From Cytophagaceae bacterium (lineage in GTDB: Bacteria; Bacteroidota; Bacteroidia; Cytophagales; JAIYAX01), in contig JAIYAX010000012.1 in assembly GCA_027488815.1 (NCBI GenBank), positions 124,001 through 188,000 on the forward strand: a stretch of DNA of 64,000 bases. Reading direction: 5' to 3'. Shown one piece after another: positions 8,324 through 17,317 of this stretch; the stretch's first letter is position 1, and each line of letters opens with the position of its first letter. The notes beneath the pieces were generated by a model, which saw only the letters and a list, made by a program, of their open reading frames with translations, was not told the origin of the DNA and made no database searches. The translations under genes were made by a program, and so were the position numbers.

Positions 8324-10459
8324 ATGCGAAAAATCCTCTTCCTTTCAGTCCTGATGGCAGTTTTTACAAGTTGTGAAGACAAGAAACAGACCATGACCGA
8401 GAAACTTAACTATCCGGAAACCCGAAAAGACAGCATCGTTGATAACTACCATGGCGAGAGTGTGTCGGATCCATATCGCTGGCTGGAATTCGACACGGCT
8501 GCTGATGTTGAAGCTTGGGTTAAAGCACAAAACGAATTGACTTTTGGCTATCTGGGTAAAATCAGTTCCAGAGATCGTATCAGAGCGAGAATTGAGGAAT
8601 TCTATAACTACCCGAAATACAGCCTTCCCTCAAAAGTAGGTAAGTACCTGATATACACGAAAAACGATGGCTTGCAGAACCAATCCGTCTATTACATTCA
8701 GGAAGGGGACAGCGGTACCGCACAAGTTTTACTTGATCCGAATGCGTTTTCTAAAGACGGGACAGTTTCCATCAGTATTTTAGGATACAGCAAAGACAAA
8801 CGCTACATGGCCTACACCCGATCAGAAGCAGGCTCTGACTGGCGTGTCATCAAAGTGATGGATCTGGACAGCAGAACGGACCTCAAAGATGAATTGAAAT
8901 GGGTGAAGTTTTCCGGTGCAGCCTGGGACAAACAAGGGTTTTATTACAGTTGCTATGATGCCCCTGCCCAGGGAAAAGAGTATTCCGGAAGGAACGAGTT
9001 TCACAAAGTGTATTACCATAAGCTAGGCGATCCACAGGAAAATGACCGACTGGTGTATGAGGATAGGAAAAATGCGTTGCGTTACCACTCCGCCGGCCTC
9101 ACTGAAGACCTTCGTTTCCTGTTGCTTTATGTTTCAGAAGGCACCGATGGCTATGAAGTACACTATCAGGATCTACAGGAAAAGAAACCTTCTTTCAAAC
9201 CTCTGTTTACCGGTTTCGCCAGCAAAAGTAGTGTCATTGAAAATGTTGGTGACCAATTTTTAGTGTTAACCAATATCAATGCACCTAATTATAAAGTGGT
9301 TCAGGTTGATCCAAAGAATAACAGCCCGGAGAAATGGCAGGAGATTGTTCCTCAAAAAAGTGAATACCTCGAAGGAGCCAATACGGCCGGAGGTAAGTTG
9401 TTCACCATCTACCTGAAAGATGCAACCAACAGAGTGTATATGCAAAATCTGGATGGTAGCAGTCCTCAGGAAGTAAAGCTTCCGGGTCTTGGAACTGCTT
9501 ATGGCTTCTCAGCTGAAAAAGAAGACAAAGACCTTTACTACGCTTTTGTTTCTTTTCTTAATCCCAGCCTGCACTATACGTTTTCCATTGCTTCAGGCAG
9601 CTCAACTTTGTTTAGGAAATCAGAGATCAACTTTGACGCAGAGGCTTATGAGGTCAAGCAGGAATTTTTCAACAGTAAGGACGGTACCAAAGTGCCCATG
9701 TTCATCGTGCATAAAAAGGGATTGAAAATGGACGGCAAAAACCCCACCTTACTTTATGGATATGGAGGGTTTAACATCAGTCTGAGCCCCTTCTTTGATC
9801 CAATGAACATTGTACTGCTGGAGAATGGAGGTATTTATGCACTTGCTAACCTGAGGGGTGGTGGTGAATATGGTGAGGATTGGCACAAAGCCGGCATGCT
9901 TGAGAAGAAGCAAAACGTGTTTGATGATTTCATAGCAGCAGCAGAGCACCTGATCAATAAAAAGTACACCTCACCTGACTATTTGGCAATCGAGGGCGGC
10001 TCAAACGGCGGGCTATTGGTGGGAGCATGCATGTTGCAAAGGCCGGAGCTTTACAGGGTAGCTTTCCCTCAAGTTGGCGTGCTGGATATGTTACGCTTTC
10101 ACAAGTTTACTGTAGGCTGGGGCTGGATCCCAGAGTATGGCAGCAGCGATACGGCGGAGCATTATACCTTTTTGAAAAAGTATTCTCCGCTGCATAATAT
10201 TAAGCCCGATGTAGAATACCCTTCAACGATGATCTTTACTGCCGATCATGACGACAGGGTGGTTCCGGCTCACAGCTTTAAGTTTGCGGCACAGCTACAG
10301 GCCACCTACAGCGGAAGTAGGCCCATGCTGATCCGCATCCAGACACAGGCTGGCCATGGGGCAGGCAAACCAACCAGTATGATCATTCAGGAAGATGCCG
10401 ACAAGTGGGCCTTTATGTTTGCAGAGATGGGGTTGGAACCTTATTTGCCAAAGCCATGA
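8324..10459 (+). CDS. Prolyl oligopeptidase family serine peptidase (S9A), lipoprotein
   Basis: A 711-residue protein with a lipoprotein signal (MAVFTSC), so it probably acts in the periplasm or on a membrane surface. Residues about 25-430 form the seven-bladed propeller, opening with the family start YPETRKDSIVDNYHGESVSDPYRWLE. The C-terminal alpha/beta-hydrolase domain has the catalytic Ser in GGSNGG, the Asp in ADHDDRV and the His in AGHGAG. The length matches prolyl oligopeptidases, which cleave short proline-containing peptides. A terminator follows. Confidence 0.95.
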   Translation: MRKILFLSVLMAVFTSCEDKKQTMTEKLNYPETRKDSIVDNYHGESVSDPYRWLEFDTAADVEAWVKAQNELTFGYLGKISSRDRIRARIEEFYNYPKYSLPSKVGKYLIYTKNDGLQNQSVYYIQEGDSGTAQVLLDPNAFSKDGTVSISILGYSKDKRYMAYTRSEAGSDWRVIKVMDLDSRTDLKDELKWVKFSGAAWDKQGFYYSCYDAPAQGKEYSGRNEFHKVYYHKLGDPQENDRLVYEDRKNALRYHSAGLTEDLRFLLLYVSEGTDGYEVHYQDLQEKKPSFKPLFTGFASKSSVIENVGDQFLVLTNINAPNYKVVQVDPKNNSPEKWQEIVPQKSEYLEGANTAGGKLFTIYLKDATNRVYMQNLDGSSPQEVKLPGLGTAYGFSAEKEDKDLYYAFVSFLNPSLHYTFSIASGSSTLFRKSEINFDAEAYEVKQEFFNSKDGTKVPMFIVHKKGLKMDGKNPTLLYGYGGFNISLSPFFDPMNIVLLENGGIYALANLRGGGEYGEDWHKAGMLEKKQNVFDDFIAAAEHLINKKYTSPDYLAIEGGSNGGLLVGACMLQRPELYRVAFPQVGVLDMLRFHKFTVGWGWIPEYGSSDTAEHYTFLKKYSPLHNIKPDVEYPSTMIFTADHDDRVVPAHSFKFAAQLQATYSGSRPMLIRIQTQAGHGAGKPTSMIIQEDADKWAFMFAEMGLEPYLPKP

Positions 10460-10466
10460 TTAAAAC

Positions 10467-10506
10467 TAAGCAGTGGGTATGACTTACACTGCTTACCAAG
10501 TTTTTT
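10467..10506 (+). terminator. Terminator after the prolyl oligopeptidase gene
   Basis: A perfect nine-base stem (taagcagtg with cactgctta) followed after five bases by a run of six T. Confidence 0.7.
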
Positions 10507-10645
10507 GAGCGTTAGGATAACGATCAAGCAGGCTCAGACAGGTTAATGGCAGGATAATTTAGTATTTTGGCAATATTTGTTGTCCTACAGTTGCTGGATT
10601 CAATTTTGAGGTTTAATTTAGCGGAGAACTCGAAACCTTTGAATA

Positions 10646-12715
10646 ATGAAAACTACTGTCAATTACCTGAAAATCAATCCCTACCATTTTTTAGCATTTG
10701 TCTCAACTTTTTTTCTTTTTTCCAGTCCCCGGCAAATACATGCGCAGCAATTAGTTCTCGATCCTGGCTATAATGTTCAGGCGGGTTTAAATGATGTTGT
10801 ATGGGCTTCACAAATTCAATCGGATGGAAAAATAGTAGCGGGTGGAGATTTTACATCTTACAACTCAAGCCCGATAAATAGAATTATTCGATTGAATACC
10901 AATGGCACTTTGGATAACTCTTTTAGTGTTGGTCAAGGATTTAACAGTACTGTTTGGGCAATAGCTATTCAAAGTGATGGGAAGATCATCGTTGGCGGCC
11001 AGTTTTCCAGTTATAATGGTATGCCTTACAATAGACTTATCCGCCTTAATCCAAATGGCACTCCGGATGCCTCTTTTACACCAGCAGCAATTGTAAATGG
11101 CATCGTTCGCTCAATATTAATCCTCCCTGATAATAAAATATTAGTAGGAGGTTACTTATCAAATAGAATTGTCAGATTAAATCCAAATGGACAGCAAGAT
11201 CTAAGTTTTACATTTACTCCACTTAACTTAACAAGTATTGTTGCTATCGCTAGACAAACAGATGGTAAGATATTAGTAGGGGGTGAATCATATAATAGGA
11301 TATATAGGTTGCATGTTAACGGAAATGTAGATTTCTCTTATAATCCCGTGCTGAATGGCACAGTGAGGACCATTACTTTGCAACAAGATGGCAAGGCGAT
11401 TGTAGGCGGAGATTTCACTTTTTCAACCAACTCAGGTTTTGTAACCCGTTTAGACACAAATGGAACAATAGATAATGGCTTTAATGTCGGAGTAGCTGCA
11501 AATTCAAATATTTGGACAACAAATGTGTTAAGCAATGGTACAATAGTTATAGGCGGAGCATTTACCTCTTTTAATGGTAGTACTCCCCAAAGGTATTTAG
11601 TCGCCTTAAACAGCAACGGTTCCTTCAGTAATCAATACACATTTGGAAATGGTTTTAGTTATGGCTCAGCTGTAGGTGCTGTTTTAAGTAGCAATATTCA
11701 AAGTGATGGTAAGATTGTCGCTTTCGGTCAATTTTCAACGTACAACTCTAGTCCTAGCTTAAGAATAGCCAGACTTTCTAATCCATGTCCTCCCCCGGTT
11801 TTGAACAATGGCTTGACTGACACAACTATATGCTCAGGAATTTCCAAAATCTTTACAGTAACAGCAAACGGTGGGGGCTTAACTTACCAGTGGTTTTATA
11901 ATAATTCTATAATTCCTAGTGCTAATGGCAATTCAATTACTGCAAATAGCCAAGGAGTATACACTGTCACAGTTACAAATGCTTGTGGTTCAAGTGTCTC
12001 TTCAACAGCTGAGTTAAAAGTTCGCCAAAGTCTAACTACACCTTCCTACCCATCTTGCGCCCTAAGTGCAACAAAAATTTGCACGACTTCAACCGGAGAA
12101 AGATCATTTAATCTTATGTGGCAGTCTGGATCAGGCAATAAGCAATTAGTAGTTGTAAGTACAAGTCCTATTGGTGATTTCCCTTTGTCTGGAACATCTT
12201 ATGCGGCAGATGCCATTTTTGGGATGGGCGATGATCTTGGTAATAGCACTTTTGTGGTATTCAATGGTGCCGGAAACTCTGTCTATGTTACTAATGCACC
12301 ATCTATTTCTTCAAGATTATTTTTTGCAGTTTTTGATTACAATGATTTATGTGGCCCACCCATGTATTTGGTAAGCTCATTTGCTTCAGGTTTTATGAGA
12401 GCAAAGGACAGTGTTTCACTTTGTAGTAGTAATGTAGACCTAACAAAGTCAAATGGGTTGAATTCTTCTTCAAATGAAGGGTTTAGAATCTACCCCAACC
12501 CTAATAATGGATCATTTAGAGTTCAGGCAGCGGGTTTGTCTCCAGAAGAGAAAGTTCAATACCGAATAGTGAATTCTACAGGTAAAGTTGAAGCTACCGG
12601 TCAGTTAACAGGTTCTGATCAGATAATTGACTTAAGTGAGAAAAGTTCCGGTGTATATTTTATTCACCTTTCAACAAGTCGTAGTAGTACAGTCAAGAAG
12701 GTTATTGTTGATTAA
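10646..12715 (+). CDS. Delta-60 repeat protein with Ig-like domain and T9SS sorting domain
   Basis: A 689-residue secreted protein. A signal peptide (ending HAQ) is followed by about seven delta-60 repeats, each with a core like QSDGKIVAGGDF...RLNTNGTLD, up to about residue 380; these form a beta-propeller-like surface. An Ig-like segment follows (CSGISKIFTVTANG...YQWFYNN). The C-terminus is a type A T9SS domain (IYPNPNNGSF, ending TVKKVIVD), which directs export across the outer membrane and is then removed. Cysteines in the middle region could form disulfides. It is A+T-richer than its upstream neighbours, and the function is probably adhesion or matrix. The upstream 185 bases hold only the previous gene's terminator. 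Confidence 0.92.
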   Translation: MKTTVNYLKINPYHFLAFVSTFFLFSSPRQIHAQQLVLDPGYNVQAGLNDVVWASQIQSDGKIVAGGDFTSYNSSPINRIIRLNTNGTLDNSFSVGQGFNSTVWAIAIQSDGKIIVGGQFSSYNGMPYNRLIRLNPNGTPDASFTPAAIVNGIVRSILILPDNKILVGGYLSNRIVRLNPNGQQDLSFTFTPLNLTSIVAIARQTDGKILVGGESYNRIYRLHVNGNVDFSYNPVLNGTVRTITLQQDGKAIVGGDFTFSTNSGFVTRLDTNGTIDNGFNVGVAANSNIWTTNVLSNGTIVIGGAFTSFNGSTPQRYLVALNSNGSFSNQYTFGNGFSYGSAVGAVLSSNIQSDGKIVAFGQFSTYNSSPSLRIARLSNPCPPPVLNNGLTDTTICSGISKIFTVTANGGGLTYQWFYNNSIIPSANGNSITANSQGVYTVTVTNACGSSVSSTAELKVRQSLTTPSYPSCALSATKICTTSTGERSFNLMWQSGSGNKQLVVVSTSPIGDFPLSGTSYAADAIFGMGDDLGNSTFVVFNGAGNSVYVTNAPSISSRLFFAVFDYNDLCGPPMYLVSSFASGFMRAKDSVSLCSSNVDLTKSNGLNSSSNEGFRIYPNPNNGSFRVQAAGLSPEEKVQYRIVNSTGKVEATGQLTGSDQIIDLSEKSSGVYFIHLSTSRSSTVKKVIVD

Positions 12716-12913
12716 ACTGCTTCTTTAAGATAGTTGGTTTCTCCCTGGTCATATCTGATGTGATGAGGGAGTTATCAATCAATAGCTCATTTTTGTACCT
12801 TTCGGGCCTAATGGTTTTAATTTATAAAACTTACCAGATTTATTCTGTAGTTAGGTTATCAAGAAGCCTAATTCCATTTTAGTATCCCGGCAATTGATCC
12901 ATAGTTCCCGAAA

Positions 12914-13792
12914 ATGATGAGTGACTTATTCGAACAAAAGAGCTACGAAGCTCATGAGAAGCATATTGCAATCCATGGAGACCTCTCCAGATTGAGTAAC
13001 CAGACTTCTATCGATTTCTGGAGGCATGATCAAATGTATAAGCACCTTGCTCCTCTGCTTCATGAGGGTGATAAATGGCTTACCATTGGAGATGGAATGG
13101 GAACTGACGCCAACTGGCTCTTGGCACATAAAGTTGATGCAACTGCATCAGACATTGCTGACTCAGTCTTGAAAGAAGCCAGTAAGGAAGGTTACATACA
13201 AAAATTCAGTAAGGAGAATGCAGAGAAAATTAGTTTTCCTGACAATTCTTTTGATTACGTTTTATGTAAAGAGTCCTACCATCATTTTCCCAGGCCTTAC
13301 ATAGCCGTTTATGAAATGCTTCGGGTATCTAGCAAGGCAATTGTATTAATGGAGCCGATTGATGTAGGTATTCATATGCCAGTTATCCTTTTTTTGAAAA
13401 ATGTTTTAGACAAGATATCCCCAACCCTCATCGATAAGATCTGGAAAAATAGGTACTCGTTTGAAAGCTCAGGTAACTATGTTTACAAGACATCAGAGAG
13501 GGAAATGGAAAAGATTGCAATGGGTATTAATTTACCTTATGTAGCATTTAAAGGACATAATGATTACTATACAACTCAATGGGATTTGTCTCAACATCAG
13601 AGCAATACAAAAATTTTCAATAAAGTTAAATCAAAGATCTGGCGCAAGAACTTACTTAGCAAATTGGGAATTACTCCACATCAAATTCTAATATCCGTAA
13701 TATTTAAAAGTCAACCAACTGATGACATCGTACATAGGCTTAAGCTGGATGGGTATAAAGTTATCAAGTTAAGGAAGAACCCTTATTTGTAG
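12914..13792 (+). CDS. Class I SAM-dependent methyltransferase (Methyltransf_11 type)
   Basis: A 292-residue cytoplasmic protein. A Rossmann methyltransferase core is visible: KWLTIGDGMGTDANWL is motif I (SAM binding), ATASDIADSVL is motif II, and NSFDYVLCKESYHHFPRPYIAVYEMLRV holds motif IV and after. The C-terminal third is family-specific and lysine-rich. The acceptor is unknown; small molecules, quinones or sugars are typical for this group. It lies in the A+T-rich accessory stretch between two T9SS cargo genes and 82 bases before a second methyltransferase, so a role in modifying surface glycans is possible but only inferred. Confidence 0.85.
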   Translation: MMSDLFEQKSYEAHEKHIAIHGDLSRLSNQTSIDFWRHDQMYKHLAPLLHEGDKWLTIGDGMGTDANWLLAHKVDATASDIADSVLKEASKEGYIQKFSKENAEKISFPDNSFDYVLCKESYHHFPRPYIAVYEMLRVSSKAIVLMEPIDVGIHMPVILFLKNVLDKISPTLIDKIWKNRYSFESSGNYVYKTSEREMEKIAMGINLPYVAFKGHNDYYTTQWDLSQHQSNTKIFNKVKSKIWRKNLLSKLGITPHQILISVIFKSQPTDDIVHRLKLDGYKVIKLRKNPYL

Positions 13793-13838
13793 TTATACTT
13801 TGAAAATAGGTTCCTACTCTTTCTTTAACCTCTTTCAT

Positions 13839-13846
13839 TAACTTTG
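13839..13846 (+). promoter_or_regulatory. Candidate -7 box (TAACTTTG)
   Basis: An exact match to TAnnTTTG, 28 bases before the start of the methyltransferase gene at 13875. No good -33 TTTG is seen, so confidence is modest. Confidence 0.4.
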
Positions 13847-13874
13847 TTTAATCAAAATTTAACTTTTAATTTAA

Positions 13875-14642
13875 ATGACAACTGATTCTATCCTTAAAGA
13901 AATGCTGGTTGAAGGAATTGCTTTTGACCGCAATGGAGACAAACATCAAGTTCACTCAAATCTTGATAGAAAGGAAAGCGATTTTCTAAGATCACTAGTA
14001 AGGAAGCATCAGCCCAAGCAAACGATTGAAGTAGGTTGTGCTTTTGGTATTTCCAGCTTATCGATTTGTGAGGAATTGAAAAGTATTGAAGGGGCAAGAC
14101 ATACTTCTTTGGATCCATTTCAAAGAACGCAATGGCATGACATTGGAAGGTATAATCTTGAAAAGGCGGGGTTTGATTTTTTTGATATCATAGAAGAGAA
14201 ATCAGAAATTGCTTTACCCAGACTATTATCCGAGGGGAAGAAGTACGACTTTGGATTTATTGACGGCTGGCATACTTTTGATCACACCTTGATTGATTTC
14301 TTTTATTTGAATAGAATGCTAAATGTTGGAGGAATTATCGTTGTAGACGATGTTCATTATCCTGGGATTAGTAAGATGATGAGATATGTTATGAATTACC
14401 CATGCTATGAATTATTGGGTTGTGTTGAAACTCCAATGACTAGAAATCAAATAATATTTGAATTTATTATTCAAAAGCCATTAAGAGTGATCTCATCTTT
14501 ATTTCCTGAGTTAATAAAGAGAGAGATATTCTCTGCAAAAGTTATTAAAAGCAATAAAGACATCGGTGTACAAGCTTCTATGGTTGCATTGAGAAAGACA
14601 AGAGAAGATGAAAGGTCTTGGAACTGGTTTGCTGAGTTTTGA
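13875..14642 (+). CDS. Class I SAM-dependent methyltransferase (Methyltransf_24 type)
   Basis: A 255-residue protein. Motif I is QTIEVGCAFGISSLSI, the acidic SAM-ribose position is in HTSLDPFQ, and the family marker is the IDGWHTFDHTLIDFFYLNRMLNVGG stretch ending in VVDDVHYPG, where the acidic pair is typical of metal-assisted O-methyltransferases of the Methyltransf_24 group. The substrate is unknown; related enzymes act on sugars or small phenolics. It follows the other methyltransferase on the same strand and converges with the tail-fibre gene. Confidence 0.85.
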   Translation: MTTDSILKEMLVEGIAFDRNGDKHQVHSNLDRKESDFLRSLVRKHQPKQTIEVGCAFGISSLSICEELKSIEGARHTSLDPFQRTQWHDIGRYNLEKAGFDFFDIIEEKSEIALPRLLSEGKKYDFGFIDGWHTFDHTLIDFFYLNRMLNVGGIIVVDDVHYPGISKMMRYVMNYPCYELLGCVETPMTRNQIIFEFIIQKPLRVISSLFPELIKREIFSAKVIKSNKDIGVQASMVALRKTREDERSWNWFAEF

Positions 14643-14648
14643 AAAGTA

Positions 14649-14670
14649 GGGGTCGAATTGTTTCAACCCC
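14649..14670. terminator. Weak hairpin between convergent genes
   Basis: ggggt pairs with acccc around an inner gaa/ttc pair, six bases after the methyltransferase stop. There is no strong T-run, so termination is only likely. Confidence 0.4.
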
Positions 14671-14699
14671 CACCATTGTAAATATGTCTTATTTAAGTA

Positions 14700-16529
14700 T
14701 TATTCAACAATCATGCTTTTTTGATCAACCAACTGGTTGTCAATAACCAAAGCATACATGTAAAGTCCTGAAGAAAGGCTATTACGGTTTATTTCAAGGG
14801 AATATGACCCTACTTGATAAAGCTGATGTTTAGCAATTGGTTTACCAGTAGGCTCAAATATTTGAATATAAGCAGAATTGAATCCTTCGGACAATGTGTA
14901 CTCAATTATGGTGTTATTACTGAAAGGGTTAGGGCGATTTTGTTTCAGAATGTTTTTATTTTTAACAGTCCCTGAACCATTGTTACCTATAAATGAGCTT
15001 CTACTCTCTGAAGCTTTTTCTACCTGTTCTTGTAATGACTCGACCTCACCTTTAAGTTCTTTAATGGATTGAACTAAGAAAGGAATAAGTTCAAGATAGT
15101 TAACTGATTTATATCCATCAGAATTTGTATTGACTATTTCGGGAATTACTTTTTCTAATTCTTGTGCAATTAAGCCATAGCTAACTCCATCGGGAAAGTT
15201 TCTTGTTTTAAATTCTTCTTTTCGCCATTGGTATTGAACTCCCTCCAAACTACTTACTTTCTCAAGGGCCTTATCAATTTGTTTGATATCCTTTTTAAAC
15301 TTAACATCTGAAGGGCCACCAATATTATTAGCATATACATCCCCATTTACTTGTAGAATTTCTGTACTACCTGGAGGGGTTGTGGCTCCTATTAGTACTT
15401 TCCCATCGTTGAGCAATCTCATTATCTCTGTTGTTGGACTTCCCCCATAGGTATTAATATAGTTAAAAACCATATCTCTAGGAGGGTTGAGGTCACTGTA
15501 CCAATTAATGCTTGGTACATTTGAAGTGCTAGTAACATCAGTTCCTAATCCCATTTCTACAGCACTACTACTGGAGTTAGCCATGTGCCCATTGTAAAGG
15601 GTAAGGCTTGAATCTATTCCAATCAAATTCCAATTGCCATCAGTCGAGGGATAGGAATTAGATTCTTGCAAGATGCTACCCTTTGAAACATGAAGCATTT
15701 CTTTTGGCGATAACACATTAATTCCAACAAAACCGTTTGAAGTGATTTGCATTCTATCAGATCCAGTTGTTGCAAACCTAATATCTGCATCAGATTGAGA
15801 AGCGGAGTACACACGTGAATTTGATGTTCCAGAACTTAACAATACACCTGCCCCAAGACTGTTTGTTGACTCAACTCTCAAGTTTACTACTCCAGAATTG
15901 CTAATATGTAGCTGCTCAGTTGGGACTGGTGCGGAGTTGCCTATCCCAACTCTACCATTGGTTTTTATAACCATTTTATTTGCAGCTGAAGTGTTTTCCC
16001 AAAAGGTGAAGTCTGATGCAGTGTTCTGCCCAATTATGAAACCACCAAATCCATTAGATTTAAAATGCATATCAGCTTGATTGTTAGTTGATTCTAAATA
16101 TATACGCTGAAGACCAGACCCTCTAATGTCTAGTGTTCCAAAAGGGCTTGTGTTGGTAGTGCCTATCCCGAGTCTTCCACCTGCCGTAAATGTGAATCGT
16201 TGAGTGCCTGACATCGCAATGCGTAAATCGTCTGAGGTGCTAGGTGAAAAGATGTCTACTAAACCACTTCCATTTGATTGAAGTAGCAATCCAGCTCTAT
16301 TGTTGCTTGAGTTAATACGAAGGTTCTGGATTGAGTCGCCTGTGATATCAACCCTTTGTGTTGGACTTGAAGTACCTATACCAACAGATGCTGTAGAGGT
16401 GCTAAGATAGACGGGAGATAAGCTTGCGTTCCATTGACCATACACTGGAGTTAAAAAGGTTGCAAAGAGAATAATTGTAAATGTGCCAAAAGCAAAAATT
16501 GACTTTGAAGGTTTCTTAAAGGTTTTCAT
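14700..16529 (-). CDS. Tail-fibre (S74 intramolecular chaperone) protein with T9SS sorting domain
   Basis: A 609-residue secreted protein. After the signal peptide (ending VYGQ) come repeats of the form VGIGTSSPTQRVDITG and LRINSSNNRAGLLLQS, typical of trimeric beta-helical fibres. A peptidase S74 chaperone domain follows (about residues 400-505), beginning SDVKFKKDI and containing GLIAQELEKVIPEIV; the Ser and the Lys five residues later match the self-cleaving dyad of phage endosialidases. A coiled coil (KELKGEVESLQEQVEKA) and a T9SS type A domain (RPNPFSNNTIIEYTL) close the protein. It is likely a surface fibre or adhesin of Bacteroidota type rather than a prophage gene, as no other phage genes are present. 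Confidence 0.9.
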   Translation of the reverse strand: MKTFKKPSKSIFAFGTFTIILFATFLTPVYGQWNASLSPVYLSTSTASVGIGTSSPTQRVDITGDSIQNLRINSSNNRAGLLLQSNGSGLVDIFSPSTSDDLRIAMSGTQRFTFTAGGRLGIGTTNTSPFGTLDIRGSGLQRIYLESTNNQADMHFKSNGFGGFIIGQNTASDFTFWENTSAANKMVIKTNGRVGIGNSAPVPTEQLHISNSGVVNLRVESTNSLGAGVLLSSGTSNSRVYSASQSDADIRFATTGSDRMQITSNGFVGINVLSPKEMLHVSKGSILQESNSYPSTDGNWNLIGIDSSLTLYNGHMANSSSSAVEMGLGTDVTSTSNVPSINWYSDLNPPRDMVFNYINTYGGSPTTEIMRLLNDGKVLIGATTPPGSTEILQVNGDVYANNIGGPSDVKFKKDIKQIDKALEKVSSLEGVQYQWRKEEFKTRNFPDGVSYGLIAQELEKVIPEIVNTNSDGYKSVNYLELIPFLVQSIKELKGEVESLQEQVEKASESRSSFIGNNGSGTVKNKNILKQNRPNPFSNNTIIEYTLSEGFNSAYIQIFEPTGKPIAKHQLYQVGSYSLEINRNSLSSGLYMYALVIDNQLVDQKSMIVE

Positions 16530-16747
16530 GTTTTGTTTAGTTTAAAGGTTTTTGAAACAAGATCTTTTAAGGGTTGATCTCATTAACCCATGTCTCTGAT
16601 ATTAATGGCATTTTAGTAAAGCCTACTCTAGTGAAGCGCATTTTCGGCATCCTGCGATCTCTAGCCGAAATATTTTCATTATATAGTTAACTAAAAAATA
16701 AAAATAATCATATATTATAAGTTATTATTAAATCAACTAAATTATTA

Positions 16748-17002
16748 TTATAAGTTATACTTGTGCTTTTTGGATTCATCTTTGAGCTCTTGACTTATAA
16801 CATCAAATGGCAATTCAAGTAGCATAAGGATAGTAATTAGTCTTGAAACAGACATGTTCAGTGGACGTTTCTCAAGATTGCTATAGGCGGGTTGAGTAAT
16901 TCCAATTTTTGAAGCAATGTACTCTTGAGAGTACCCTTTGATCGCCCTTTGTGCCCGAATAAGTTCCGAGAACTGCTTATTATATTTTTGTATAGAGCAC
17001 AT
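16748..17002 (-). CDS. Small XRE-type helix-turn-helix regulator
   Basis: An 84-residue protein with a complete Cro/CI-type HTH: FSELIRAQRAIKGYSQEYIASKIGITQPAYSNLEKRPLNMS, where the recognition helix lies in TQPAYSNLE. There is no extra ligand domain. It starts at an ATG and lies about 220 bases upstream of the S74 fibre gene on the same strand, across an A+T-rich gap. It could control that gene, or be a remnant regulator of a mobile element; neither is shown. Confidence 0.8.
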   Translation of the reverse strand: MCSIQKYNKQFSELIRAQRAIKGYSQEYIASKIGITQPAYSNLEKRPLNMSVSRLITILMLLELPFDVISQELKDESKKHKYNL

Positions 17003-17317
17003 ATAGATTAAGGTGAAGACGATATGAATCTAACGATTATCTTAAGATTTGGTTGATTAGCAATTGATTCTTAATAATTAATTAACATGAGATCATCCTC
17101 AGGAGGCTTGAATACCAAATTTCTATCTACAACCGTTTCTTTCCGTTAACACAAATCTTTATAAAAAGACTTTGGATCTATCATAGCTATTTGACAATAG
17201 CCTCATTGCAGTTGGATCTATTGAAAACTTTATTCTAAGCAGTGTAAATTAACAGCCCAGTTACCAAACTTTATGCCTCCAGTAGGTTCAATTCCTCTGA
17301 AATGCTTAGACTCGCCT
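17003..17317. other. A+T-rich intergenic region
   Basis: About 315 bases between the divergent XRE and outer-membrane protein genes. I see no gene, strong hairpin or clear TAnnTTTG box. It must contain the promoters for both neighbours. Confidence 0.4.

Noticed and set aside
14700-16529. S74 tail-fibre gene as part of a prophage
   Set aside because: It carries a T9SS sorting domain and signal peptide and there are no other phage genes nearby.
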